This document shows positions 1 to 6,104 of a stretch of 12,077 nucleotides of DNA, piece after piece (the first letter of the stretch is position 1; the number at the start of each line of letters is the position of its first letter). The notes beneath the pieces were generated by a model that ran no database searches, was not told the DNA's origin, and was given only the letters and a program-made list of their open reading frames with translations. The stretch comes from Rhodospirillaceae bacterium (GTDB taxonomy: Bacteria; Pseudomonadota; Alphaproteobacteria; Rhodospirillales; Magnetospirillaceae). The position numbers and the translations under genes are program-made. The stretch lies in the NCBI GenBank assembly GCA_030151865.1, contig JASLCK010000365.1, positions 1-12,077 of the forward strand, read 5' to 3'.

Positions 1-574
1 GCAGCTCGGCGCTGACGCGGTGCGATTCCCGTTGCAGCTTGTCCAGCAGATGGGCCACATCGGACGGCGGCGTATTGGGCGAGAAAAAGGCCCGGTGAAT
101 GACATCGCCCGACACCGCCTTGGCCCCCAGGCTCTGCAACAGCCCAAGCTGCCACAGCACGTCGGGGGCGAACATCGACAGATGCATGGCCGACGATCCC
201 AGCCCGCTGGGCGGCACGCTGGCCAGCAGAACCGCGCCCCTGACCAGATTGCCCCGGCCCAGGAAATGCTGAACGATCAACCCACCCATGGAATGGCCGA
301 TGATGATGGGCGGTTCATCCAATTGGGCGGCGGCGGCTTCGACGTCATCGACGTAATCGTTCAAGGTCGCCCAGGTCAGATCGCCTTCACTGCCGCCATG
401 GCCGCGCAGGGAAACGGCGGCGTTGGGAAAACCCTGTTCGGCAAAGTACGGCATGAATTTTTCGGCCCAGATCCAGGCGCCGCAATAAGCGCCATGCACG
501 AACAGGATCGGGGTGCGGGGTTTGACGCCGTCCTTGGCGTGGCACTTCAAGATTTCCAGCTTCACGATGGTCAT
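1..574 (-). CDS. alpha/beta hydrolase, N-terminal part (runs off the left edge)
   Basis: A serine hydrolase of the alpha/beta fold; the substrate cannot be told. About 191 codons are visible on the minus strand, and the C-terminus lies outside the window. Near residues 22-28 is the strand followed by HG (LFVHG), which usually forms the oxyanion hole. LRGHGGS at residues 56-62 is typical of the lid-side loop. GHSMGG at residues 93-98 is the nucleophile elbow, with Ser95 as predicted nucleophile. The catalytic Asp and His would lie in the missing part. There is no signal peptide, so it is probably cytosolic. The start is uncertain: an SD-like GGGAGGG directly abuts the ATG at 574, which is too close for that codon. 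The in-frame GTG at 565, about 10 nt after GGGAGG, may be the true start. The gene is divergent from guaB. The family call is firm; the specific function is unknown. Confidence 0.9.
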   Translation of the reverse strand, partial: MTIVKLEILKCHAKDGVKPRTPILFVHGAYCGAWIWAEKFMPYFAEQGFPNAAVSLRGHGGSEGDLTWATLNDYVDDVEAAAAQLDEPPIIIGHSMGGLIVQHFLGRGNLVRGAVLLASVPPSGLGSSAMHLSMFAPDVLWQLGLLQSLGAKAVSGDVIHRAFFSPNTPPSDVAHLLDKLQRESHRVSAEL

Positions 575-600
575 CCCTCCCGTTATTGCCTTTATAAGCG

Positions 601-629
601 AGTGTACGCCCGCCCGGGACGTCTGTCTT
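601..629 (-). promoter_or_regulatory. candidate promoter of the alpha/beta hydrolase gene
   Basis: On the minus strand, AAGACA (624-629) and TACACT (601-606) are 17 bp apart, a fair match to a sigma70-type -35/-10 pair. Transcription would begin near 594, about 20 nt before the ATG at 574. A second -10-like TATAAA lies at 591-596 but has no good -35 partner. This is inference from consensus only. Confidence 0.35.
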
Positions 630-635
630 GTGACT

Positions 636-653
636 CCTTGCGTAAATGCAAGG
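636..653. repeat. short inverted repeat in the hydrolase/guaB divergent region
   Basis: CCTTGC (636-641) and GCAAGG (648-653) form a perfect 6-bp inverted repeat around a 6-nt spacer (GTAAAT). It lies just upstream of the candidate hydrolase promoter and overlaps the first of three direct repeats in front of guaB. It could be a repressor or activator site for either gene. No known regulator is recognised. Confidence 0.4.
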
Positions 654-707
654 CTGGTTTGCGGGGCATAAATGCAGGTCTGGTCTGTTGGGAAAACGCA
701 GGCTGTC
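643..707 (+). repeat. three imperfect direct repeats upstream of the guaB promoter
   Basis: Copy 1 is TAAATGCAAGGCTGGT (643-658). Copy 2 is TAAATGCAGGTCTGGT (669-684), with 14 of 16 positions matching. Copy 3 (about 693-707) is more diverged and begins AAAACGCAGGCTGT. The copies are 24-26 bp apart, roughly two and a half helical turns, and end about 13 bp before the guaB -35 box. The position suits an activator or repressor array, but no known binding site is recognised. Confidence 0.45.
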
Positions 708-719
708 ATCGGGGAAAGC

Positions 720-747
720 TTGAGTGGCATCCCATAATGTGTATGAT
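720..747 (+). promoter_or_regulatory. predicted guaB promoter
   Basis: TTGAGT (720-725) and TATGAT (742-747) are 16 bp apart, a good sigma70-type match. The predicted start near 754 gives a leader of about 50 nt before the guaB ATG. No riboswitch-like fold was recognised in that leader. Confidence 0.6.
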
Positions 748-805
748 ACGCCGCCATCCCCGCATCCCCCCCTACACCCAAGTATATGACCGGAGGCATG
801 GCATC

Positions 806-2269
806 ATGCAGATCAAAGAAGCCCTTACTTTTGACGACGTGCTTCTGGTTCCTGCCGAATCCAACGTCCTCCCGGCCCAGGCCGATACCCGCACCCGTCT
901 GACCAAATCCATCGAGCTGGGGATCCCCCTGGTTTCCGCCGCCATGGATACGGTCACCGAAAGTCGTCTGGCGATCGCCCTGGCCCAGGCGGGCGGTCTT
1001 GGTATCATCCACAAGAATTTTGACATCGCTGCCCAGGCCGAGGAAGTGCGCCGCGTCAAGCGCTTCGAATCCGGCATGGTGGTCAATCCGTTGACCATTC
1101 ACCCCGACCAGACCCTGGCCGATGCGCTGAACCTGATGTCGCAGCACCATATTTCCGGCATTCCGGTGGTCGAACGCGACACCGGCAAGCTGGTCGGCAT
1201 CCTGACCAACCGCGATGTGCGCTTCGCCACCAATCCCAACCAGCCGGTGGCCGAGTTGATGACCCGCGAACGTCTGGTCACCGTCAAGGATGGCGTCCCC
1301 CCGCAGGAAGCCAAGCGTCTGCTGCACCAACACCGCATCGAAAAGCTGCTGGTGGTTGACGAGGCTTTCCGCTGCGTCGGTCTGATCACCGTCAAGGACA
1401 TGGAAAAGGCCCAGGCCTATCCCAACGCCTGTAAGGACGGCGCCGGCCGTCTGCGTTGCGGCGCCGCCACGGGTGTTGGCGCCGATGGTTTGGCCCGCGC
1501 CGAAGCCTTGCTGGATGCTGGCGTTGACGTGGTGGTGGTCGATACCGCCCATGGCCACAGCCGCGGCGTGATCGAAGCGGTCGCCAACATCAAGAAGATG
1601 AAGCCCGATTCCCAGATCATCGCGGGCAACATCGCCACCCCCGAAGCCGCCCGCGCCCTGATCGCGGCGGGTGCCGACGCCGTCAAGGTCGGCATCGGTC
1701 CGGGCACCATCTGCACCACCCGCATGGTGGCGGGCGTTGGTGTGCCGCAGTTGTCGGCCATCCTGGAAGTGTGCGAGGAAGCCCACAAGACCGGCACCCC
1801 GGTGATCGCCGACGGCGGTATCAAGTTCTCGGGCGATATCGTCAAGGCCATTGCGGCGGGCGCGTCCGCCGTCATGTTGGGTTCGCTGTTCGCGGGCACC
1901 GAGGAAAGCCCCGGCGAAGTCTTCCTGTACCAGGGCCGTTCTTATAAGAGCTATCGCGGCATGGGCTCGCTGGGCGCCATGGCGCGCGGGTCGGCCGACC
2001 GCTACTTCCAGGCCGAGGTCAGCGATAATCTGAAGCTGGTTCCCGAAGGCATCGAAGGCCGTGTCGGCTACAAGGGTCCGGTGGGCACCATCATCCACCA
2101 GTTGGTGGGCGGTCTGCGCGCCGGGATGGGCTATACCGGCAACGGCACCATTCCCGACCTGCAAACCCGCGCCACCTTCCGCCGCATCACCAGCGCGGGC
2201 CTGCGTGAAAGCCATGTCCACGACGTGTCGATCACCAAGGAAGCGCCGAACTATAAGAGCCAGGGCTAA
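806..2269 (+). CDS. guaB: inosine-5'-monophosphate dehydrogenase
   Basis: Oxidises IMP to XMP with NAD+, the committed step of guanine nucleotide synthesis, in the cytosol as a tetramer or octamer. The 487-residue product has the usual bacterial length. It opens with ALTFDDVLLVPAESNVLP, followed by the first part of the TIM barrel. A CBS-domain pair (Bateman module) is inserted at about residues 90-205. The catalytic loop is GIGPGTICTTR with Cys303; most homologues have Ser where this one has Thr, a mild change. The mobile flap carries Arg399-Tyr400 in RGSADRY, equivalent to the flap Arg-Tyr pair of E. coli. The ATG at 806 is chosen because CGGAGG lies at 791-796 with a 9-nt gap and the N-terminus then matches the family. 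The open frame continues upstream to position 20, but that part is antisense to the hydrolase gene. guaA is not in the window. Confidence 0.98.
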   Translation: MQIKEALTFDDVLLVPAESNVLPAQADTRTRLTKSIELGIPLVSAAMDTVTESRLAIALAQAGGLGIIHKNFDIAAQAEEVRRVKRFESGMVVNPLTIHPDQTLADALNLMSQHHISGIPVVERDTGKLVGILTNRDVRFATNPNQPVAELMTRERLVTVKDGVPPQEAKRLLHQHRIEKLLVVDEAFRCVGLITVKDMEKAQAYPNACKDGAGRLRCGAATGVGADGLARAEALLDAGVDVVVVDTAHGHSRGVIEAVANIKKMKPDSQIIAGNIATPEAARALIAAGADAVKVGIGPGTICTTRMVAGVGVPQLSAILEVCEEAHKTGTPVIADGGIKFSGDIVKAIAAGASAVMLGSLFAGTEESPGEVFLYQGRSYKSYRGMGSLGAMARGSADRYFQAEVSDNLKLVPEGIEGRVGYKGPVGTIIHQLVGGLRAGMGYTGNGTIPDLQTRATFRRITSAGLRESHVHDVSITKEAPNYKSQG

Positions 2270-2291
2270 ACCCTGCGCTTTCGGGTTTAAA

Positions 2292-2329
2292 GCAAAGGCC
2301 GGTTCCGCAGATGCGGAACCGGCCTTTGC
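2292..2329 (+). terminator. guaB terminator, perfect 17-bp stem (probably bidirectional)
   Basis: The arms 2292-2308 and 2313-2329 are perfectly complementary over 17 bp around an AGAT loop. The hairpin lies 22 nt after the guaB stop and 30 nt beyond the stop of the convergent flavoprotein gene. On the plus strand it is followed by a weak T tract (CGTTT) and then G11. As a stem it is symmetric, so it may end transcripts from both sides. Confidence 0.75.
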
Positions 2330-2334
2330 CGTTT

Positions 2335-2345
2335 GGGGGGGGGGG
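2335..2345 (+). repeat. homopolymer of 11 G
   Basis: Eleven consecutive G residues lie between the guaB terminator and the end of the convergent flavoprotein gene. The tract is outside any coding sequence. Such tracts are prone to slippage in the cell and to miscounting in sequencing, so its length should be taken with care. Confidence 0.9.
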
Positions 2346-2358
2346 CTGGGGGTGTCGC

Positions 2359-3864
2359 TTACGCCAAGCGGGCCGCGGCTTTTTCCAGCATGTCGGCCTT
2401 GCGCTTGGCCTGCATGGCGTCACGGTTGCGCAGCTTTTCGTCCTCGGCGTCTTTTTGCGAACTCAGGACATAGCCGACCGGGTTATAGCGCCGGGTGCTT
2501 TGCTGATGCAGGGCCAGACGCCCGGCGGTCAGGCGGGCGGCAGCGGTCAGGGCATCGCCCAGACCGGCATCCAGATCGGGGCGGTTCAGCACCCCTTGGG
2601 CCGAATGAACCCCTAGGATCGGGCGGCTCATCACCGTGTGATGGCGGATGAACGAGGTCATGGCGCGGATGGGATAGCTGTCCAGGCTGGCGCTTTCCTG
2701 CAGGATCATCGGGGCGATCACCAGATCGGACCAAATATAGTCGCTGCGCCGCAGATAGCGGGTGCGCTCGATAAAGGACTGGTAAGCGCTCACCAACTGG
2801 GCGCGGTGTTTGGAGGTGACGATCACCGGCACGATCAGGTCGTGATCCAGCAACGCCTTATGCAATTGCGGCAAGGGATCGGTGTTGGCGGTGATGGTGC
2901 AGCGATATTCGCTGTCCAGCCCCACATGGGTGGGACAGATATCGCAGGCGATGCAGCGGCTGATGTCGGCCCCCGACACATCCAGAATGCGGGCTTGCAT
3001 CCGATCGCCCATCCGTTCGGCCAAGGCTTCGCTTTCGCGCCGCCCCAGGCCGGTTTTGTCGTCTTGCAGGACGATGAACAGGGTGCGCGGCGGATCGCTG
3101 GTGCGCGCGCCCGAACAGAGCGGGGCCAGAACCTGGGCCATGCGCCGTCCCAAGCCCATGGACGTGTCGATGCCGTACATGTCCTTGTGCATGGTGCCGA
3201 CATCGCCCGCATGGCCGGTGCCGCCATATTGGGCGGTGGTTTCGCTGTCATTGCCAACCGCCAGCCAGCCCAGATCGAGCATGTCCAGCATCTGATAAAT
3301 CAGGGTGGTTTCCTGGCCGCCGTTGCGCTTGGCCCCCACGGCGATGCCGCCATACAGACGGCCCTTCAGGGCTTGGCGCAATTCGTCATCGCAGGCGATC
3401 AGCGAAATCAGACTTTCCGCCAGACTGCCCCGGTCGCCGAAATAGACTGGGCCGGACAAGATGAAGCCGTCGGACTCCAGCAGCTTTTGCTTCAACTCGG
3501 CTTCGCGGCGGATGCGCCCGCGCGGGGCGAAATATTCCGACAGCGAGATGTGGTCGACCGCCGCCCCCAATTGCGCCGCCGCCCACAGTGATGCCGCCAG
3601 GGCGACTTCGGAATTGGACAGGCCGACCGTGCCGCTCTGCTTGCGCAGATTGTCGGCGATCATCTTGAAGTCCAACCCTTCGGCCCGACCCGCCTGGATG
3701 AAGTTTTCCAGGTGCAGTTCCGATTGGCGGGTCAGATAGGCCATCAGGGAGGACTTGTCCGGACAGTGAGCCAAATCGTCGATCAGATCCTGTCCGCCCC
3801 GTCCCCAACGGGCGTTGCGGAGACTGGCGGCGATGCCAAGGATACGCGGTTGGCGAGATGTCAT
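2359..3864 (-). CDS. tandem flavodoxin-like / NADPH-dependent FMN reductase protein with a Cys4 Fe-S-type motif
   Basis: Probably a cytosolic flavin-binding redox protein; the exact reaction is unknown. The 501 residues read as two related halves. Half 1 (about 8-250) starts with ILGIAASLRN, like the phosphate-binding loop of FMN reductases. It continues with SDGFILSGPVYFGDRGS (131-147) and GGIAVGAKRNGGQETT (172-187), both typical of the fold. About 60 extra residues (20-80) seem inserted after the first loop. Half 2 (about 258-420) starts with RTLFIVLQDDKTG and carries Cys304, Cys307, Cys310 and Cys322. This resembles the compact cysteine motif that holds a 4Fe-4S cluster in archaeal iron-sulfur flavoproteins, though the last spacing is longer (11 residues). 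Half 1 lacks these cysteines. The C-terminal tail (about 465-501) is charged and probably helical. The ATG at 3864 follows GGGAGGA by 8 nt. It lies 55 nt downstream of the chemoreceptor gene, probably in the same transcript. Confidence 0.75.
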   Translation of the reverse strand: MTSRQPRILGIAASLRNARWGRGGQDLIDDLAHCPDKSSLMAYLTRQSELHLENFIQAGRAEGLDFKMIADNLRKQSGTVGLSNSEVALAASLWAAAQLGAAVDHISLSEYFAPRGRIRREAELKQKLLESDGFILSGPVYFGDRGSLAESLISLIACDDELRQALKGRLYGGIAVGAKRNGGQETTLIYQMLDMLDLGWLAVGNDSETTAQYGGTGHAGDVGTMHKDMYGIDTSMGLGRRMAQVLAPLCSGARTSDPPRTLFIVLQDDKTGLGRRESEALAERMGDRMQARILDVSGADISRCIACDICPTHVGLDSEYRCTITANTDPLPQLHKALLDHDLIVPVIVTSKHRAQLVSAYQSFIERTRYLRRSDYIWSDLVIAPMILQESASLDSYPIRAMTSFIRHHTVMSRPILGVHSAQGVLNRPDLDAGLGDALTAAARLTAGRLALHQQSTRRYNPVGYVLSSQKDAEDEKLRNRDAMQAKRKADMLEKAAARLA

Positions 3865-3919
3865 CTTTAAAGTCCTCCCTTCTGGGTGGGGTGGTCGGGT
3901 TACATCATGATGGCGGCGT

Positions 3920-5593
3920 TCAAGCAGTGCGGATGTTGCTGAGGAAGGTGGAGATGTCGTTGCGCAGCGACTCGGCCTGGCGGCTGACATGTTCGGCCGA
4001 GGTCAGCACTTTGTTGGAGGTCGCCCCGGTTTCCACCGCCGCCTGATTGACGCCGACGATGGTGTTCGACACCTCGCCGGTGCGCTGGGCGGCTTCCTGG
4101 ACGTTGCGGGCGATTTCCTGGGTGGCGGCGCCCTGTTCCTCCACCGCGCTGGCGATGGCGGTGGTGATTTCGTTGATCGAACTGATGGTGCCGCCAATGG
4201 CCTGGATGGCTTGCACCGCTTCGACCGTGGCGGCCTGCATGGCGGCAACCTGATCGGAAATGTCTTCGGTGGCCTTGGCGGTCTGATTGGCCAAATTCTT
4301 CACTTCCGACGCCACCACGGCAAAGCCCTTGCCCGCTTCGCCCGCGCGTGCCGCCTCGATGGTGGCGTTCAGGGCGAGAAGGTTGGTGTTGCTGGCGATG
4401 TCGTTGATCAGCTTGACCACGTCGCCGATCTTTTGCGCCGCCGCCGACAGTCCCTGAACCGTGCCGTTGGTCTTTTCCGCCGCCGACACCGCCTGACTGG
4501 CGATCTGGGTGGAACTGCTGACCTGACGGCCGATTTCGGCGACCGATGACGACAGTTCCTCGGTGGCGGAAGCCACGGTCTGCACATTGGCCGATGCGGA
4601 TTCGGCTGCCGCCGCCCCGGCATTGGCCTGCTCGCTGGTCTGCTTGGCGATGCTGGACATGCTTTCCGAGGTGACGCGCATCTCGCCTGCCGCCGTCGCC
4701 AGACGTTCCAGCGATCCGCTGACCCGCTTTTCGAAATCGACGACGAAGTTCTCGATGGCGGTCTGGCGGCGTTCCTTGGCTTTGTGTTCGGTTTTCTGTT
4801 CGGCGGCCAAAGTATCGGCGCGGATCATGTTCTGACGGAAAACATCCACCGCCTGGGCCATGGCCCCGGTTTCATGCTTCCAGTCGGTAAAGGGAACCGA
4901 GATGGAGGTGTCGCCATGGGCCAGGACTTCCATCGACTGGCGCAGACCGTTGATGGGTTGGCTGATGCTGCGGCCAATGTAAATGGCCAGGCTGGAGGCG
5001 GCGACAATGGAGGCCAGAGCCAGCAGAACCATCCACAAAACCCGCTTGCGCACCGCATGTTCGATGTCTTGCATATAAGCGCCGGTCGAGACGATCCAGC
5101 CCCAAGGCTCATATTGGGTGGCGTAGAGAACCTTGGGCACCGATTTGGTCTGGTTGGCGCGCGGCACCACGGTATCGATATAGCCGCCGCCCGCCCGGGC
5201 TTCCTTGACCTCGGCCTCGATCACCCGAAAGCCGTTGGCGTCGGTGAAGTCGATGCGGTTGATGTTTTCGTACTTGGGATTGACGTGAACCAGGAACAGA
5301 CCGTCGGGTTTGAAGACTACGAAATAATCGCCTTCGCCCCACCGCAGGCCGCGGATGGCGCGCTTCACCTCGTCTTGGGCCTGCTGGAGGGAAAGGGTTC
5401 CGGCGGCAACCTGCGCGTCGTAGTTTTTCATCATCGCCACGACGCTTTGGGTCATGTCTTTGATCTTGTCACGCCGTTCATGCAGCATGGCGTCTCGAAA
5501 TGATAGCGCCTCGATTGTAACCAATGTTACAATAGCGATAATTAGCAGGCCAACGATGAGCGCTAGCCGTTGCGTAATGCTAAAGACTTTCAT
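3920..5593 (-). CDS. methyl-accepting chemotaxis protein with Cache sensor domain
   Basis: A membrane chemoreceptor that should signal through CheW and CheA to the flagellar motor. Its 557 residues run as follows: TM1 at about 10-28; a periplasmic sensor at about 30-184; TM2 at about 185-207; HAMP at about 208-260; and a long helical signalling domain to the end. The sensor has GDYFVVFKPDG, followed by HVNPKYENIN and EPWGWIVSTGAYMQDIE, a pattern typical of single-Cache (sCache_2-type) domains. Some of these bind small organic acids; the ligand here is unknown. The hairpin tip (about 399-430) contains NLLALNATIEAARAGE and GKGFAVVASEVK, the canonical CheA/CheW contact region. There is no C-terminal pentapeptide for CheR docking. 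The ATG at 5593 is preferred because GGGAAG lies 9 nt upstream and the N-terminus is then a normal TM1; an in-frame ATG at 5644 lies in AT-rich leader. The flavoprotein gene follows after 55 nt. Confidence 0.95.
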   Translation of the reverse strand: MKVFSITQRLALIVGLLIIAIVTLVTIEALSFRDAMLHERRDKIKDMTQSVVAMMKNYDAQVAAGTLSLQQAQDEVKRAIRGLRWGEGDYFVVFKPDGLFLVHVNPKYENINRIDFTDANGFRVIEAEVKEARAGGGYIDTVVPRANQTKSVPKVLYATQYEPWGWIVSTGAYMQDIEHAVRKRVLWMVLLALASIVAASSLAIYIGRSISQPINGLRQSMEVLAHGDTSISVPFTDWKHETGAMAQAVDVFRQNMIRADTLAAEQKTEHKAKERRQTAIENFVVDFEKRVSGSLERLATAAGEMRVTSESMSSIAKQTSEQANAGAAAAESASANVQTVASATEELSSSVAEIGRQVSSSTQIASQAVSAAEKTNGTVQGLSAAAQKIGDVVKLINDIASNTNLLALNATIEAARAGEAGKGFAVVASEVKNLANQTAKATEDISDQVAAMQAATVEAVQAIQAIGGTISSINEITTAIASAVEEQGAATQEIARNVQEAAQRTGEVSNTIVGVNQAAVETGATSNKVLTSAEHVSRQAESLRNDISTFLSNIRTA

Positions 5594-5628
5594 GATCTTA
5601 TTCTTCCCTTTTAGAGAAGGATGTTTTA

Positions 5629-5645
5629 GATATTGGTAAAACAAT
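5629..5645. repeat. 17-bp direct repeat, promoter-proximal copy
   Basis: GATATTGGTAAAACAAT. It matches the copy at 5703-5719 in 16 of 17 positions. Relative to the predicted chemoreceptor promoter it covers about +10 to +26. It could be an operator; no regulator is recognised. Confidence 0.6.
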
Positions 5646-5660
5646 ATTTAAAATTTTATA

Positions 5661-5689
5661 TATCTAATTTACTATTTAAGAGCTGACAA
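5661..5689 (-). promoter_or_regulatory. predicted promoter of the chemoreceptor-flavoprotein operon
   Basis: On the minus strand, TTGTCA (5684-5689) and TAGATA (5661-5666) are exactly 17 bp apart. The predicted start near 5654 gives a leader of about 60 nt before the ATG at 5593. The surroundings are distinctly AT-rich compared with the rest of the window. I infer a sigma70-type promoter; it does not resemble the sigma28 or sigma54 consensus. Confidence 0.6.
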
Positions 5690-5702
5690 AATAAATACGT
5701 TG

Positions 5703-5719
5703 GATATCGGTAAAACAAT
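5703..5719. repeat. 17-bp direct repeat, promoter-distal copy
   Basis: GATATCGGTAAAACAAT, one mismatch from the copy at 5629-5645. The copies start 74 bp apart, close to seven helical turns. This copy covers about -49 to -65 of the predicted chemoreceptor promoter, so the two bracket it. Confidence 0.6.
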
Positions 5720-6104
5720 CGGCATATCGAGGTTGCAAGTCAAGGTTGTCATTCTATGACCATCCTTAAATGTTTGTCCTTATCCTTTGCGTAGTGTTGG
5801 TTGTATAACCCCTGTTATTTTTGCTACTACTTCGGTTTGTGTCCCGAAGGAAGGCAAGCTTTGCAAAGGTAGGTTTGTCCTCCTTCCGCTGACTCCAAGC
5901 CGTCCGGTCGATAGTGGCGGAAGGTCTGGTGGGCATATGTCTTCCTTGCGAAAAAGGGCTCTATCGCCTAGAACTTGCCGCCTAGGGTTTGGCGGTCGGC
6001 ACCCGGAAATTGCAGGGCCCCGCTATCCAAAAGCTTTAGGGATCCAAAGATGGATCCGGCTTGCCCTGTTGCGCTTACCCAACTCCTTGAAAGGCTGATC
6101 CGCT
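5720..6104. other. gene-free stretch between the chemoreceptor gene and rsmB
   Basis: Together with the chemoreceptor leader this makes 511 bp without a convincing gene. The left part (to about 5830) is AT-rich; the right part returns to the usual base composition. Small inverted repeats are visible: CTTCGG/CCGAAG at 5830-5835 and 5844-5849, and GGATCC at 6040-6045 and 6052-6057. A possible -10 box on the plus strand (TATAAC, 5804-5809) has no good -35. An open frame of about 100 codons from a TTG at 5787 lacks a ribosome site and any recognisable protein. rsmB must be transcribed from somewhere here, but I cannot place its promoter with confidence. Confidence 0.6.

Noticed and set aside
20..805. 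Upstream in-frame extension of the guaB reading frame
   Set aside because: It runs antisense to the alpha/beta hydrolase gene, contains no family sequence, and the ATG at 806 has a good ribosome site and gives the normal IMP dehydrogenase length.
575..805. Purine riboswitch in the guaB upstream region
   Set aside because: The predicted leader is only about 50 nt and no purine-aptamer core or loop-loop pattern could be seen.
2638..3591. Long plus-strand open frame of 317 codons
   Set aside because: It is the antisense shadow of the flavoprotein gene, has biased low-complexity sequence and no recognisable domain.
3865..3990. N-terminal extension of the flavoprotein up to 3990
   Set aside because: It would overlap the chemoreceptor gene by about 70 bp and has no family-like sequence; the ATG at 3864 has a clear GGGAGGA site.
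5787..6098. Plus-strand open frame of about 100 codons in the gap before rsmB
   Set aside because: It starts with TTG, has no ribosome site and no recognisable domain, and its composition looks non-coding.
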